Shown here: piece after piece, positions 8,522-18,633 of the stretch | How positions within the stretch are numbered: position 1 is the first letter of the stretch | Layout: every line of letters starts with the position of its first letter | Assembly (NCBI RefSeq): GCF_023155805.1 | Contig: NZ_JAKNUW010000011.1 | Coordinates: 44,610 to 108,609, forward strand | Length of the DNA stretch: 64,000 nt | Direction of reading: 5' to 3' | Source of the DNA: Micrococcus lacusdianchii | Lineage (GTDB): Bacteria; Actinomycetota; Actinomycetes; Actinomycetales; Micrococcaceae | Translations under genes and position numbers: made by a program | Notes under the pieces: generated by a model | The model's input: the letters and a program-made list of their open reading frames with translations, nothing else | What the model was told of the DNA's origin: nothing | Database searches by the model: none

Positions 8522-10089
8522 GCGGCGCGCCGACCCCCGTGACCCGTCCGATCGCGGACACCGACCGCACCCGTGACCTGTCCTCGTGGGACGACGCCGG
8601 CTGGCGCGGCCTGCGGGTCGTGGTCACGGGCCTCGGGGTGAGCGGCTTCGCCGCCGCGGACACCCTGGCCGAGCTGGGCGCCGTCGTCGTGGTGGTGGAC
8701 GGGGCGGACACCCCGGAGAACCGGGCGAAGGCGGAGACCCTGCGCATCGTCGGCGTCGCCGACGTCCTGCTCTCGGAGGAGGCCACCCGGTCCCTGCCCG
8801 CCGTGGCCGGCGAGCCCGCCGATCTGGTGGTGACCTCCCCGGGCTGGCGCCCGGACCAGCCGCTGCTGATGGCGGCCCATGCCGCGGGCCTGCCCATCTG
8901 GTCGGACGTGGAGCTGGCGTGGCGCGTGCGCGAGCGCGCCGGCCGGCCCACGGCCGAGTGGGTCTGCCTGACCGGCACGAACGGCAAGACCACCACCGTG
9001 ACCATGGTGGAGGCCATCCTGCGCGCCGACGGGCGCCGCGCCCTGGCGTGCGGCAACGTCGGCACCCCCGTGCTCGACGCCGTCCGCGACCCCGAGGGCT
9101 ACGACACGCTGGCGCTCGAGCTCTCCAGCTTCCAGCTGCACTGGACGCACCGGATCGAGCCCGCCTCGTCCGCCGTCCTGAACCTCGCCGAGGACCACGT
9201 GGACTGGCACGGCTCCATGGAGGAGTACGCCGCGGCCAAGGGCAAGGTGTACGAGAACACCGCCGTCGCGTGCGTCTACAACCAGGCGGACGCGCTCACC
9301 CGCACGCTCGTGGAGCGTGCGGACGTCCAGGAGGGCTGCCGCGCCGTCGGGTTCACCACGGACAGCCCCGCCGTCTCCGACGTGGGCGTGGTGGACGGGA
9401 TCCTGGTGGACCGGGCCTTCCTCGAGAACCGGCGCCACGAGGCCGTGGCCCTCGCGGAGCGGGCCGACCTGGGCCCCGTGGCCCCGCGCCACACCGTGGC
9501 GAACGCCGCCGCGGCCGCGGCGCTGACGCGCGCCGTGGGCGTCTCCCCGGAGGCCGTGGCGGAGGGGCTGCGCTCCTACGACCGCGGCGAGCACCGCATC
9601 CAGCTCGTCGCCACGTCCCGGGACGTCATGTGGGTCAACGACTCCAAGGCCACCAACCCGCACGCGGCGGGCGCGTCCCTGGCGGCGTTCTCCTCGATCG
9701 TCTGGCTCGCCGGCGGCCTGCCCAAGGGCGTGACCTATGCGGAGCTCGTGGCCGCCCACGCCCACCGGCTGCGCGCCGTGGTCCTGCTGGGCACGGACTC
9801 CTCGGCCCTGCGTCGCGCGCTCGCCGAGCACGCGCCGGACGTGCCGGTCCACGCGCCGCTCGCCGACGCCGAGGGCGCGGGCTCCCCGGACGGCCCGGCC
9901 GTCATGGCCGAGGCGGTCCGGACCGCCGACCGCCTCGCCCGCCCGGGGGACACCGTGCTCATGGCGCCCGCCGCCGCCTCGATGGACCAGTTCCGCTCGT
10001 ACGCCCAGCGCGGGGAGGCGTTCATCGACGCCGTCGCCGCGCTCACGGCCGAGCACGGCTGGGACGTCGACGACGCCCCCGGGGCCTGA
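8518..10089 (+). CDS. murD: UDP-MurNAc-L-alanine--D-glutamate ligase MurD
   Basis: A 523-residue Mur ligase that adds D-glutamate to UDP-MurNAc-L-Ala. An extra N-terminal stretch of about 36 residues precedes the Rossmann-type UMP-binding domain (VVTGLGVSGFAAADTLAELG). The ATP loop is CLTGTNGKTTTVTMV, followed by LELSSFQLHW and NLAEDHVDWHGSM, and the C-terminal domain contains VNDSKATNPHAAGASL. The GTG start overlaps the mraY stop. The gene is followed by the only sizeable gap (42 bases) between murE and ftsQ, which contains the ftsW ribosome-binding site. Confidence 0.96.
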   Translation: MSGAPTPVTRPIADTDRTRDLSSWDDAGWRGLRVVVTGLGVSGFAAADTLAELGAVVVVVDGADTPENRAKAETLRIVGVADVLLSEEATRSLPAVAGEPADLVVTSPGWRPDQPLLMAAHAAGLPIWSDVELAWRVRERAGRPTAEWVCLTGTNGKTTTVTMVEAILRADGRRALACGNVGTPVLDAVRDPEGYDTLALELSSFQLHWTHRIEPASSAVLNLAEDHVDWHGSMEEYAAAKGKVYENTAVACVYNQADALTRTLVERADVQEGCRAVGFTTDSPAVSDVGVVDGILVDRAFLENRRHEAVALAERADLGPVAPRHTVANAAAAAALTRAVGVSPEAVAEGLRSYDRGEHRIQLVATSRDVMWVNDSKATNPHAAGASLAAFSSIVWLAGGLPKGVTYAELVAAHAHRLRAVVLLGTDSSALRRALAEHAPDVPVHAPLADAEGAGSPDGPAVMAEAVRTADRLARPGDTVLMAPAAASMDQFRSYAQRGEAFIDAVAALTAEHGWDVDDAPGA

Positions 10090-10131
10090 CCCCCGCCATC
10101 GCCCCCGCCCCGTCATCCGAGAGGAGCCGCC

Positions 10132-11406
10132 ATGCCGGCCACCGCGACCCGCGCCGACCGCAGCCCCCGTGCGGCGGAGCCGTCACCCCGCGGGGGCCGG
10201 ATGGGCGCCCTCTGGCGGGTGCTGGAGGGACCTCGCGCCCTCGACGTCGCCGCCCTCCTGATCGGGGTGTGCACGGCCGTCCTGACCGTGCTCGGCCTCG
10301 TGATGGTCCTCTCGTCCTCCTCCGTCGAGGCCATCGGCAGCACCGACGGCTCGTACGGGCTCTTCCGCCGCCAGGCCCTGTGGGCCGTCGGCGGCCTGGC
10401 GGCGCTCCTGGTGCTGCGTCGTCTGCCCCTGCGGGTGCTCAAGAGCCTCGCCTGGCCGGCGTTCGGCCTGGCGTTCGTCCTCCTGAGCCTCGTGGCGTTC
10501 ACCTCCCTGGGCAAGGAGGTCGGCGGCAACACGAACTGGCTGCGCATCGGCGGGTTCACCATGCAGCCCTCGGAGGCGGCGAAGCTGGCCATGGCCCTGT
10601 GGGCGGCCGCGGTGCTGGAGCGCAAGGGACGCCTGATCCGGCACGTGCACCACGCCCTCGTGCCGGTGCTCCCCTTCGGCCTGGTCCTGGTGGTCCTCGT
10701 GCTGCGGGGGCGGGACCTCGGCACCGCCATCATCCTCACGGGGATCCTCGCGACGATCCTCTTCATCGCCGGGACCAACCGCAAGGTCTTCATCGCCTTC
10801 GCGGCGCTGGCGGCCACGGTGGCGATCGCCATGGTCCTGCTCGCCAAGAACCGTCTGGTGCGCGTCCAGGCCTGGCTGTTCGGCTGCGAGGGACTGGAGA
10901 CCTCGGGCGACCCCTGCTTCCAGCCCGACCACGGGATCTACGCGCTCGCGTCGGGCGGCTGGTGGGGGGTGGGCCTCGGCCAGTCGCGGCAGAAGTGGAG
11001 CTACATCCCCGAGGCGGAGAACGACTTCATCTTCACCATCCTGGGCGAGGAGCTGGGCCTCGTGGGGAGCCTCGCCGTGCTCGCCGCGTTCCTGGGCCTG
11101 GCGATCGGCATGTACACGCTCGCCGCCCGGACCACGTCCCCGTTCATCCGCCTGGCCACCTGGGGCGTCATGGCCTGGCTCGTGGGCCAGGCATTCGTGA
11201 ACATCGCCATGGTCACCGGGCTGCTGCCGGTGATCGGTGTGCCGCTGCCGTTCATCTCCTATGGTGGTTCCGCGCTCACCCTCGCCCTCGCCGGCGTGGG
11301 CGTCGTCCTCGCCTTCGCCCGGCACGAGCGCGAGGCGCTGCGCCGCGAGGGCGCCCCTGACGCGCCCACCCCCGACCCGTCCGTCCGTCCGCAGGAGACC
11401 CGATGA
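10132..11406 (+). CDS. ftsW: Septal peptidoglycan glycosyltransferase FtsW
   Basis: A 424-residue SEDS-family membrane protein that polymerises lipid II at the septum together with FtsI. After a charged N-terminal segment of about 40 residues there are roughly ten membrane spans. Family motifs are [61 protein letters not shown] and [12 protein letters not shown]. The start has a GAGAGGAG ribosome site about seven bases upstream. The 3' end overlaps murG by four bases. It is an intact SEDS protein of usual length. Confidence 0.96.
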   Translation: MPATATRADRSPRAAEPSPRGGRMGALWRVLEGPRALDVAALLIGVCTAVLTVLGLVMVLSSSSVEAIGSTDGSYGLFRRQALWAVGGLAALLVLRRLPLRVLKSLAWPAFGLAFVLLSLVAFTSLGKEVGGNTNWLRIGGFTMQPSEAAKLAMALWAAAVLERKGRLIRHVHHALVPVLPFGLVLVVLVLRGRDLGTAIILTGILATILFIAGTNRKVFIAFAALAATVAIAMVLLAKNRLVRVQAWLFGCEGLETSGDPCFQPDHGIYALASGGWWGVGLGQSRQKWSYIPEAENDFIFTILGEELGLVGSLAVLAAFLGLAIGMYTLAARTTSPFIRLATWGVMAWLVGQAFVNIAMVTGLLPVIGVPLPFISYGGSALTLALAGVGVVLAFARHEREALRREGAPDAPTPDPSVRPQETR

Positions 11407-12533
11407 CCACCTCGCCCGACGCCGACCGTCCGCTGCGGGTGGTGCTCGCCGGCGGCGGCACCGCCGGCCACATCTCGCCCATGCTCGCGATCGCCCGCGC
11501 CCTCCAGCGGCGCCCCGGTCCGGGGGCCGTGTGCACCATGGTGGGCACCGCCTCCGGCATGGAGACCCGCCTCGTCCCGGACGCCGGGTTCGAGCTGGAC
11601 CTCGTGGACCGCGTGCCGCTGCCGCGCCGCCCCTCCATGGACCTGGTCCGCCTGCCCGGACGCCTGCGCAGCGCCGTGGCCGCCGGCGCCCGCATCCTCG
11701 CCGACCGGCAGGCCGACGTGCTGGTCGGCGTCGGCGGCTACGTGTCGACACCGCTGTACCTGGCCGCCTTCCGGGCGGGCGTGCCCGTCGTCGTCCACGA
11801 GGCGAACGCGAAGCCGGGCCTGGCGAACCGCGTGGGCGCCCTCCGGGCCGCGGCCGTCGGGACGGCCCTGCCCGAGACCCGCCTGCGCGGCGCCCGGTGG
11901 GTGGGCATGCCCATGCGTCCGGAGATCTCGGGCCTCGACCGGTCCACGGCACGCGTGGCGGCCCGCGCGGCCCTCGGCCTGGACCCCGACCGGACCACCG
12001 TGGTGGTCACCGGCGGCAGCTCCGGCGCGCTCAACGTGAACCGCACCGTCGAGGAGTCCCTCGACGACCTCCTGGGCGCGGGCCTGCAGGTGCTGCACCT
12101 GACCGGCCGCGGCAAGGCGGTGACAGACGCCGCGGGTGCCCCCCTGCGCCGGGACGGCTACGTCCAGCGCGAGTACCTGGACGGCATGGAGCAGGCCTAC
12201 GCCACGGCCGACCTGATCGTGGCGCGCTCCGGCGCGGGCACGGTGTGCGAGGTCGGCGCGGTGGGCCTGCCCGCCGTGTTCGTGCCCCTGCCCGTCGGCA
12301 ACGGGGAGCAGGCGCTGAACGCGCGCCCCATGGTGGACGCCGGAGGCGCCCTCCTGGTCCGTGATGAGGCGTTCCGTGCGGACTGGGTCCGGCGCGAGCT
12401 GGTCCCGCTGGCCACGGATCCGGCGCGCCTGCGCGCGATGGGCACGGCCGCCGCATGCCTGGGCGTGCGCGACGCGGACGAGCAGATGGCCGACCTCGTG
12501 CACGAGGCGGCCCGGGAAGGAGCACGCCGATGA
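11403..12533 (+). CDS. murG: Lipid II synthase MurG (GlcNAc transferase)
   Basis: A 376-residue GT-B glycosyltransferase that transfers GlcNAc from UDP-GlcNAc to lipid I on the inner face of the membrane, yielding lipid II. It has the N-terminal glycine-rich loop [31 protein letters not shown] and [13 protein letters not shown], then the C-terminal donor domain with [12 protein letters not shown], a substrate-binding [20 protein letters not shown] and GNGEQALNA. The ATG lies within the ftsW stop (ATGA), and murC begins within its own stop. Complete and typical. Confidence 0.97.
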   Translation: MTTSPDADRPLRVVLAGGGTAGHISPMLAIARALQRRPGPGAVCTMVGTASGMETRLVPDAGFELDLVDRVPLPRRPSMDLVRLPGRLRSAVAAGARILADRQADVLVGVGGYVSTPLYLAAFRAGVPVVVHEANAKPGLANRVGALRAAAVGTALPETRLRGARWVGMPMRPEISGLDRSTARVAARAALGLDPDRTTVVVTGGSSGALNVNRTVEESLDDLLGAGLQVLHLTGRGKAVTDAAGAPLRRDGYVQREYLDGMEQAYATADLIVARSGAGTVCEVGAVGLPAVFVPLPVGNGEQALNARPMVDAGGALLVRDEAFRADWVRRELVPLATDPARLRAMGTAAACLGVRDADEQMADLVHEAAREGARR

Positions 12534-14002
12534 CCACCGAGGGCACCGCCGCACGGGGGACCGTGCATGATCTGGGCCGCGTCCACTTCCTCGGCATCGG
12601 CGGCGTGGGCGTCTCCGGCGTCGCGCGGATCCTCCAGGACCAGGGCGTGCCGGTCTCCGGGACGGACGCGAAGGACCTGCCCGTGATGCACCGCCTGGCC
12701 GAGGCGGGCGCGCGGATCACCGTGGGCTACGCCCCGCAGAACGTGGGGGAGGACGTCACGTGCGTCATCGCCTCCTCGATCGCCGGCCCCGGCAACCCCG
12801 AGTACGACGCCGCCGCGGCGCGCGGGCTGCGCATGATGCACCGTTCCGAGGGTCTGGCGATGGCGATGCGGGGGCACAAGGTGCTCGCCGTGGCGGGCAC
12901 GCACGGCAAGACCACCACCTCCTCGATGGCCGCGATGGCCTTCACCGAGGTCGGCTGGGACCCCACGTTCGCCGTCGGCGCCGCCGTGGCGGGGCTCGGC
13001 ACGAACGCCCGGGCCGGCAGGGGCGAGTGGTTCCTGGCCGAGGCTGACGAGTCGGACGGCACCCTGGTGGCCTACCCGAGCACCGTGGCGATCGTGACCA
13101 CGGTGGAGGCCGACCACCTCGACCACTACGGCACCGAGGCGGCCGTCCACGAGGTGTTCCGCACCTTCGTCGGGCAGCTGCCGGCGGCGGACGAGGGCGG
13201 CGCCCTGGTGGCCTGCCTGGACGACGACGGCGCGGCCGGACTGGCCGCGTGGGCCCGGGAGAACGCGCGGGCCTCCGTGCTCACCTACGGCACGGCGGAG
13301 CGCGACGGCGTGGCGCCCGATCTGCTCGTGTCCGACCTGGAGGTCGAACCGGGCGAGTCCGGCGTCGGGCAGCGGGCCCGCTTCACGCTCGCGGACGGGC
13401 CGTCCCTGACCGTGCGCTTGCAGGTGCCGGGCCGGCACAACGCCCTCAACGCCGCCGCCGTGGCCCTGGCGGCGGTCCGTGCGGGGATGCCGTTCGAGGA
13501 CGCGGTGCGCGGGCTCGAGGCCTTCCGGGGGACCGCCCGCCGCTTCGAGTTCCGCGGCGCGGGCCGCGGCGTGCGGGTCTTCGACGACTACGCGCACCAC
13601 CCGACCGAGGTCGCGGCCGCCGTCTCGGCCGCCCGCGCGGTGGCCGGGGAGCACCGCGTCCACGTCCTGTTCCAGCCGCACCTGTTCTCCCGCACCCGCG
13701 ACTTCGCCGTCGAGTTCGCCCAGGCCCTGTCCGGAGCGGACCGGGTGCGGGTCCTGCCCGTGTACGCGGCGCGGGAGGAGCCGATGCCGGGCGTCGACGC
13801 CGGCCTGATCGCCTCCCGCCTCACCACCGCGGACCCGGCGGACCGCGCCGTCGCCGAGGACCGCGGGGCCGCGGTCCGCGAGCTCGCCGACGGCGCCGCC
13901 CCCGGGGACGTGGTCCTGACCATGGGTGCCGGCGACGTCACGGCCCTCGGGGCCGACCTCGTCGCCCGTCTGGCGGACGATCCCTCCGCCGCCTCCGCGT
14001 GA
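12530..14002 (+). CDS. murC: UDP-MurNAc--L-alanine ligase MurC
   Basis: A 490-residue Mur ligase that adds the first residue, L-alanine, to UDP-MurNAc. The nucleotide-sugar domain shows [17 protein letters not shown], the ATP loop is [13 protein letters not shown], and further motifs are [23 protein letters not shown] and [13 protein letters not shown] near the C-terminus. The reading frame is open further upstream into murG, but homology begins at the ATG at 12530, which overlaps the murG stop (ATGA). Its own stop overlaps the GTG of ftsQ. No murB or ddl follows, as is common in actinobacterial dcw clusters. Confidence 0.96.
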   Translation: MTTEGTAARGTVHDLGRVHFLGIGGVGVSGVARILQDQGVPVSGTDAKDLPVMHRLAEAGARITVGYAPQNVGEDVTCVIASSIAGPGNPEYDAAAARGLRMMHRSEGLAMAMRGHKVLAVAGTHGKTTTSSMAAMAFTEVGWDPTFAVGAAVAGLGTNARAGRGEWFLAEADESDGTLVAYPSTVAIVTTVEADHLDHYGTEAAVHEVFRTFVGQLPAADEGGALVACLDDDGAAGLAAWARENARASVLTYGTAERDGVAPDLLVSDLEVEPGESGVGQRARFTLADGPSLTVRLQVPGRHNALNAAAVALAAVRAGMPFEDAVRGLEAFRGTARRFEFRGAGRGVRVFDDYAHHPTEVAAAVSAARAVAGEHRVHVLFQPHLFSRTRDFAVEFAQALSGADRVRVLPVYAAREEPMPGVDAGLIASRLTTADPADRAVAEDRGAAVRELADGAAPGDVVLTMGAGDVTALGADLVARLADDPSAASA

Positions 14003-14793
14003 GCCGCCGACGCGGGGCGACGGCCCCCCGTCGGGCCACCGCCCCGACCGGCAGCACCGTGGTGGCGTTCCCCGGACTCAGTGCCCGCCAGCGCCGGGTG
14101 CGCCGTCTCACGGCCGTGCTGGCCGCCCTGCTGGTGGCCGCCGCGGCCGTCTGGGCGGTCTTCCTCTCCCCGCTGCTGGCGGTGGACCGGATCGAGGTCA
14201 CCGGCACGTCCCTCGTCGACCGGGACGTGGTGCGGTCCCGGCTGGAGCCGCTGATGGGCACGCCCCTGCCGCGGGTGCGCTCCGACGACGCCCGCGGGCT
14301 CCTGGAGGGCACCCCCGGCATCCGCGAGGTGACGTCCGTGGCACTGCCGCCGACCGGGGTGGAGGTCCGCGTGGCGGAGCTGGCCCCCACCGCCCGGGCG
14401 GAGGACGTCGAGGACGGCGTGCTGCTGGCGGACGGGTCCGTGCTGACCGGGGTCGCCGAGGAGACCCTGGTGCGGGCGCGGGAGGGGGAGGACGTCCTGC
14501 CCCGCGCCTCGGCCGGCCTCCTCGCCGCGGGACCGGACGTCCGGGCCGCCGCGGCGGCCGTGCTGGCGGGCCTGCCCGCGTCCGTGGCCGCCCGGGTGAC
14601 GGGCGTGGACGCCCAGACCCCCGAGCAGGTGTCCCTGACCCTGGCGGACGGGCCGGTGCTGGTGTGGGGGGACGCGTCCCGCCCCGGGGCCAAGGCCGCC
14701 GTGGTGGAGGCGTTCCTCGACGGGACCGACGGCGCCGTGCGGGGTGTCTCCGAGCTCGACGTCTCCGTCCCGGAGCGGCCCCTGACCCGGTGA
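13999..14793 (+). CDS. ftsQ: Cell division protein FtsQ
   Basis: A 264-residue bitopic protein. A basic cytoplasmic segment of about 36 residues (rich in Arg, beginning [11 protein letters not shown]) is followed by a membrane span (about 37-58, LTAVLAALLVAAAAVWAVFL), then an extracytoplasmic POTRA domain (DRIEVTGTSLVDRDVVRSRL) and the FtsQ C-terminal beta domain. FtsQ bridges FtsL/FtsB and the septal synthases. The GTG start overlaps the murC stop. It ends the tightly coupled part of the cluster; a 319-base promoter region separates it from ftsZ. Confidence 0.93.
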   Translation: MSRRRGATAPRRATAPTGSTVVAFPGLSARQRRVRRLTAVLAALLVAAAAVWAVFLSPLLAVDRIEVTGTSLVDRDVVRSRLEPLMGTPLPRVRSDDARGLLEGTPGIREVTSVALPPTGVEVRVAELAPTARAEDVEDGVLLADGSVLTGVAEETLVRAREGEDVLPRASAGLLAAGPDVRAAAAAVLAGLPASVAARVTGVDAQTPEQVSLTLADGPVLVWGDASRPGAKAAVVEAFLDGTDGAVRGVSELDVSVPERPLTR

Positions 14794-14821
14794 CGGTGCA
14801 CAAGGCCATGTCGGGTGCGAT

Positions 14822-14842
14822 TCACCCTCTGATCGAGGGTGA
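14822..14842. repeat. Inverted repeat upstream of ftsZ (first)
   Basis: TCACCCTC at 14822-14829 and GAGGGTGA at 14835-14842 are perfect 8-base inverted arms around a 5-base spacer. It lies 28 bases after the ftsQ stop and about 130 bases before the likely ftsZ promoter. It could be an operator for a dimeric regulator, or a weak RNA hairpin at the end of the ftsQ transcript. Confidence 0.6.
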
Positions 14843-14892
14843 GACCGCGCTCACCGGTCGCGACGGCGGCGAGCCGGGCCGGGCGGTCCTCG

Positions 14893-14908
14893 ACCTTCAC
14901 GTGAAGGT
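14893..14908. repeat. Perfect 16-base palindrome upstream of ftsZ (second)
   Basis: ACCTTCACGTGAAGGT is its own reverse complement, and the outer bases 14891/14910 also pair. It lies about 43 bases upstream of the -35-like element, a good position for an activator or repressor site. The spacer-less, high-symmetry form favours a protein-binding site over a terminator. Confidence 0.6.
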
Positions 14909-14950
14909 TGAAGAACGGCCGGAGAACGGCGCGCCGTCGCGCCAATTCCT

Positions 14951-14980
14951 TTGCGTCGCCCCGCCCGCGCGCAGTACGGT
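14951..14980 (+). promoter_or_regulatory. Possible ftsZ promoter
   Basis: TTGCGT at 14951-14956 and TACGGT at 14975-14980 are separated by 18 bases. The second box fits the actinobacterial TANNNT -10 pattern. This would give a leader of roughly 125 bases before ftsZ. Other promoters inside ftsQ are possible, as in related bacteria. Confidence 0.4.
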
Positions 14981-15112
14981 GGGACCGAACGCGCGCGCGT
15001 GACCTCCTTCAAGCACGCCTTGAGACCGGAGGCGTGAACCGGCTCGGCGGGACCCTCGTCCCCCAGGTCGCGCGCGGCACAGCGAGCATCGTCGAACAAG
15101 GGAATGGACACC

Positions 15113-16330
15113 GTGGCTGCACCCCAGAACTACCTGGCCGTCATCAAGGTCGTCGGCATCGGCGGCGGCGGCGTCAACGCCGTCAACCGCATGATCGAGA
15201 CGGGGCTCCGCGGCGTGGAGTTCATTGCCATCAACACCGACGCGCAGGCCCTCCTGATGTCCGACGCGGACGTGAAGCTGGACGTGGGCCGGGAGCTGAC
15301 CCGCGGCCTCGGCGCCGGCGCCAACCCGGAGGTGGGCCGCCAGGCCGCGGAGGACCACGCCGAGGAGATCGAGGAGGTCCTGCGCGGGGCGGACATGGTC
15401 TTCGTCACCGCCGGCGAGGGCGGCGGCACCGGCACCGGCGGCGCGCCCGTCGTGGCCCGCATCGCCCGCTCGCTCGGTGCGCTGACCATCGGCGTCGTGA
15501 CCCGCCCCTTCACCTTCGAGGGCCGCCGCCGCGCGAGCTCGGCCGAGTCCGGCATCGACGCGCTGCGCGACGAGGTCGACACCCTGATCGTCATCCCCAA
15601 CGACCGCCTGCTGTCCATCTCGGACCGCAACGTCTCCGTCATGGACGCGTTCCGCCAGGCGGACCAGGTGCTGCTGTCCGGCGTCCAGGGCATCACCGAC
15701 CTCATCACCACCCCGGGCCTGATCAACCTCGACTTCGCGGACGTGAAGTCCGTCATGCAGGGGGCCGGCTCGGCCCTCATGGGCATCGGCCACGCCCAGG
15801 GCGAGGACCGTGCCGTCAAGGCGGCGGAGCTGGCGATCGCCTCGCCCCTGCTCGAGGCCTCGATCGACGGCGCCTACGGCGTCCTGCTCTCCATCCAGGG
15901 CGGCTCCGACCTGGGCCTGTTCGAGATCAACGAGGCCGCCCGCCTGGTGCAGGAGGTCGCGCACCCGGAGGCCAACATCATCTTCGGCGCCGTCATCGAC
16001 GACGCCCTGGGCGACGAGGTGCGCGTGACCGTCATCGCCGCGGGCTTCGACAAGGTGGACGCCACCTCCGCCCCGGCCGCACCGCAGCAGCAGGCCGTGC
16101 CGCAGCAGGCGCCGCAGCAGCAGCCCGCCCCCCAGCGTGTCGCCCCGGCGCAGCCGGCGCCGCAGCAGCCAGCCGCCCCGCAGCGCACCCAGGTGCCGGG
16201 CACCATGCCGCTGTCCTCCTCGGGCGGTCAGCAGCAGGCGGCCCCGCAGCGGCGCCAGCAGGACCTGCCGGCCGTGGTGGAGCCGGAGCTGGGCGCCGGC
16301 GACCTCGACGTCCCGGACTTCCTGAAGTGA
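15113..16330 (+). CDS. ftsZ: Cell division GTPase FtsZ
   Basis: A 405-residue tubulin homologue that polymerises into the Z ring. The GTPase core holds [17 protein letters not shown], the tubulin signature [15 protein letters not shown], and the T7-loop region [21 protein letters not shown] Gln/Pro/Ala-rich linker (about 320-375) leads to the C-terminal peptide ending DLDVPDFLK, where SepF and other partners bind. An ATG at 15104 is in frame, but the AAGGGA site sits 9 bases before GTG 15113, and a start at [12 protein letters not shown] matches actinobacterial FtsZ proteins, so GTG is preferred. Its stop overlaps pgeF. Confidence 0.98.
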   Translation: MAAPQNYLAVIKVVGIGGGGVNAVNRMIETGLRGVEFIAINTDAQALLMSDADVKLDVGRELTRGLGAGANPEVGRQAAEDHAEEIEEVLRGADMVFVTAGEGGGTGTGGAPVVARIARSLGALTIGVVTRPFTFEGRRRASSAESGIDALRDEVDTLIVIPNDRLLSISDRNVSVMDAFRQADQVLLSGVQGITDLITTPGLINLDFADVKSVMQGAGSALMGIGHAQGEDRAVKAAELAIASPLLEASIDGAYGVLLSIQGGSDLGLFEINEAARLVQEVAHPEANIIFGAVIDDALGDEVRVTVIAAGFDKVDATSAPAAPQQQAVPQQAPQQQPAPQRVAPAQPAPQQPAAPQRTQVPGTMPLSSSGGQQQAAPQRRQQDLPAVVEPELGAGDLDVPDFLK

Positions 16331-17145
16331 TCCTCGGGGAGGGGCCGGTCGGGACCCAGCCGGTCCCGTCCGGCCCCTTCGTCCACCGGGCCGACCTGCG
16401 CCCGGACTCCCGGGGTCGGCGCGCGCACGTGGCCTGGACGTCCGTGGACGCCGGGAGCCTGGCGCTGCACATCCTCGGCGCGGACAACCCCTCGGGCCGG
16501 CGTGGCGTCGAGCGGTCACGGGCGGCCGTGGAGGACGCGATGGGCGTGGCCCGCGGCAGCACGTTCTACCTGGACCAGGTCCACTCCGCGGACGTCGTGA
16601 CGGCGGACGGGATCGGCTGGGGCGGAGCCGCGGGTCCCGAGGCGGACGCCTCGGTGAGCCCAGACGGCGAGCAGCCGCTGGCCGTGCTGGTGGCCGACTG
16701 CCTGCCCGTGCTCTTCGTGGACGGTCTCACCGGAGCCACCGCGGCGGCCCACGCCGGGCGTCGGGGCCTGCTGGACGGCGTCCTGGAGCACACGGTCGAG
16801 GCCCTCGAGGCGCTGCGGCCCGCGGGCGCGCGCGGCACGTTCGGCATGAAGGCGTGGATCGGCCCCGGCGTGTGCGGCCGGTGCTACGAGGTGCCGGAGG
16901 ACATGCGGGCCGACGCCGCCGCGCGGATCCCCGAGCTGCACTCCACCACATCGTGGGGCACGCCCGCGCTGAACCTGCCCGCCGGCGCCCAGGCGGTGCT
17001 GCGGAGCCGTGGAGTGGCGGTCGAGCGCATCGACGTGTGCACCCTCGAGGACGAGCGCGTCTTCTCCCACCGGCGCGATCCGGGACGAGGGCGCTTCGCC
17101 GGCCTCGTGTGGACCACCGATGCGCGGGCGGACGACCGTGGCTGA
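16327..17145 (+). CDS. pgeF: Purine nucleoside phosphorylase/laccase-domain protein (YfiH, PgeF)
   Basis: A 272-residue DUF152 (multicopper-polyphenol-oxidoreductase-like) protein. It has the metal-site motifs of the family: [31 protein letters not shown] and [11 protein letters not shown], and it ends in GRFAGLVW. Members act on purine nucleosides, and the E. coli one edits L-Ser misincorporated in peptidoglycan precursors (PgeF), which would fit a location straight after ftsZ. I infer that role from family and context. The GTG start overlaps the ftsZ stop by four bases; this ftsZ-pgeF-yggS-sepF order is conserved in actinobacteria. Confidence 0.9.
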   Translation: MILGEGPVGTQPVPSGPFVHRADLRPDSRGRRAHVAWTSVDAGSLALHILGADNPSGRRGVERSRAAVEDAMGVARGSTFYLDQVHSADVVTADGIGWGGAAGPEADASVSPDGEQPLAVLVADCLPVLFVDGLTGATAAAHAGRRGLLDGVLEHTVEALEALRPAGARGTFGMKAWIGPGVCGRCYEVPEDMRADAAARIPELHSTTSWGTPALNLPAGAQAVLRSRGVAVERIDVCTLEDERVFSHRRDPGRGRFAGLVWTTDARADDRG

Positions 17146-17920
17146 GACCGCCCCCGGCCGCGCACGGGACCCTCGGACGGCCGAGCTCGCCGCGCGCCTC
17201 GACGCCGTGCGGGAGCGCATCGCCCGCGCCGCCGCGGCCGCCGGCCGCGCCGACCTCCCGCGCCTCGTGGTGGTCACCAAGACCCATCCGGCCGAGGACG
17301 TCCTGCGGCTCGCCGCCCTCGGCGTCACGGACGTCGGGGAGAACCGGGACCAGGAGGCGCGGCCGAAGGCCGCGGAGACCGCCGCGCGGCTCGGGCCGGA
17401 CGCCCCGCGCTGGCACTTCATCGGCCAGCTCCAGACGAACAAGGTCAAGCACGTCGTGAAGTACGCGGCGGCCGTGCACTCGGTGGACCGGGTCGAGCTC
17501 GTGGACGCCCTGTCCCGGGCCGTGGTCCTGCGCCGGGAGCGCGAGGGCGCGGACGCCGTCGCCGACCTGGAGTGCCTCGTCCAGGTGGACGTGGACGAGC
17601 GGGCCGACGCGCACCGCCCCGAGGGGATCGGACCCCGCGGCGGGGCGCCGCTGGACCGGGTCGACGCCGTCGCGGGCCGGCTGGCCGCCGCTCAGGGGCT
17701 GCGGCTGCGCGGCCTGATGTGCGTCGCCCCGCGCGGCGTGGACCCGGCCGCCGCGTTCGCCCGCCTGGCGCAGCTCGGGGCGCGCCTGCGCGCCGACCAC
17801 CCGGAGGCCGACGTGCTGTCCATGGGCATGTCCGCCGACCTCGAGGCCGCGGTGGCCGTGGGGGCGACACACGTGCGGATCGGCTCGGACATCCTGGGGC
17901 CCCGCGGCCCCGTGGGTTAG
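17138..17920 (+). CDS. YggS family pyridoxal phosphate homeostasis protein
   Basis: A 260-residue PLP-binding TIM-barrel protein of the YggS/PLPBP family, which keeps free pyridoxal phosphate in balance but has no known catalysis. The PLP lysine is in LVVVTKTHPAEDV, followed by GENRDQEARPKA, WHFIGQLQTNKVK, the phosphate-binding region GLMCVAP, and SMGMSADLEAAVAVGATHVRIG near the C-terminus. The GTG at 17138 overlaps the pgeF end by eight bases; an in-frame ATG at 17120 is a possible alternative. The stop codon TAG is part of a -10-like box for sepF. Confidence 0.94.
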   Translation: MAETAPGRARDPRTAELAARLDAVRERIARAAAAAGRADLPRLVVVTKTHPAEDVLRLAALGVTDVGENRDQEARPKAAETAARLGPDAPRWHFIGQLQTNKVKHVVKYAAAVHSVDRVELVDALSRAVVLRREREGADAVADLECLVQVDVDERADAHRPEGIGPRGGAPLDRVDAVAGRLAAAQGLRLRGLMCVAPRGVDPAAAFARLAQLGARLRADHPEADVLSMGMSADLEAAVAVGATHVRIGSDILGPRGPVG

Positions 17921-17993
17921 CGTGGTCCAGCGCGACCCTGTCCGGGGCGCCCGACCCGACGACGAACGACGGCGGGTCCCGACCGCGGGACCC
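17918..17993 (+). promoter_or_regulatory. Possible sepF promoter and leader hairpin
   Basis: TAGCGT at 17918-17923 fits TANNNT and overlaps the yggS stop. Downstream, GGGTCCCG at 17974-17981 and CGGGACCC at 17986-17993 form an 8-base hairpin with a 4-base loop, 10 bases before the GGAGGAAG ribosome site. No good -35 box is visible. The hairpin could be a weak attenuator or RNA stabiliser. Confidence 0.3.
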
Positions 17994-18013
17994 CGACGAC
18001 GCGGAGGAAGCAC

Positions 18014-18631
18014 ATGGCCGGCGGCCTGAAGAAGACGATGATCTACCTCGGCCTGGCCGACGGCGACGAGTACGAGGAGCAGCAGCGGGTCGAACCCCGC
18101 GAGGCCGCGCCCCGGCGCGACGCCGTGGAGGCCCGCCGGGTGACCGAGGACACCGCCGTGCGCACGACCCTCGAGCCTGCCCCCGCGGTCCTCTCGGCCG
18201 GTGCCGGATCCTCGGCGGCTGAGCCCGCGCCGCGCCGGGCCGTCCGAGCGGAGCCCGAGCCGACCCCTCGACCGGCCCCCGACCAGGGGTATCGTGCACC
18301 GGTCACCCCCATCAAGCGAGCTGCCGCCTCGTCGGCCGAAGGAGACTCCGTGCGCACCCTGTCTACTGTCCACCCGCGCTCCTACAACGACGCGAAGAGC
18401 ATCGGTGAGGCATTCCGCTCCGGCATGCCCGTGATCATGAACGTGACCGACCTGGGCGAGAACGAGGCCAAGCGCCTCGTGGACTTCGCCGCCGGCCTCG
18501 TGTTCGGCCTGCACGGGTCCATCTCTCGCATCACGAGCAAGGTCTTCCTGCTCACCCCCGCCACCGTCGAGGTGGTGGGGGAGGACTCCCCGGCTCCGCG
18601 TGACGCGGACGCCCCGTACGACAACGACTGA
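18014..18631 (+). CDS. sepF: Cell division protein SepF
   Basis: A 205-residue FtsZ membrane anchor. The N-terminus [20 protein letters not shown] is the amphipathic membrane-binding segment followed by the acidic stretch usual in actinobacteria. A poorly conserved Ala/Pro/Arg-rich linker (about 25-110) leads to the SepF domain ([20 protein letters not shown], then [29 protein letters not shown]). It binds the FtsZ C-terminal peptide and replaces FtsA/ZipA, which are absent here. GGAGGAAG upstream supports the ATG start. It sits between yggS and yggT as in most actinobacteria. Confidence 0.96.
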   Translation: MAGGLKKTMIYLGLADGDEYEEQQRVEPREAAPRRDAVEARRVTEDTAVRTTLEPAPAVLSAGAGSSAAEPAPRRAVRAEPEPTPRPAPDQGYRAPVTPIKRAAASSAEGDSVRTLSTVHPRSYNDAKSIGEAFRSGMPVIMNVTDLGENEAKRLVDFAAGLVFGLHGSISRITSKVFLLTPATVEVVGEDSPAPRDADAPYDND

Positions 18632-18633
18632 TC

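Larger units (their letters stand above)
14794..15112 (+). other. ftsQ-ftsZ intergenic regulatory region
   Basis: This is the only gap above 300 bases in the window. No reading frame in it looks coding. It contains two separate inverted repeats (14822-14842 and 14893-14908), a possible promoter (14951-14980) and an AAGGGA ribosome site at 15098-15103. Stretches such as 14941-14960 are noticeably less GC-rich than the genes around them. Long, multi-promoter regions before ftsZ are known in Streptomyces and mycobacteria, which fits this arrangement. Confidence 0.7.

Noticed and set aside
16081..16260. Gln/Pro/Ala-rich repetitive stretch in ftsZ
   Set aside because: This is the normal variable linker between the FtsZ core and its C-terminal peptide, not a separate repeat element.
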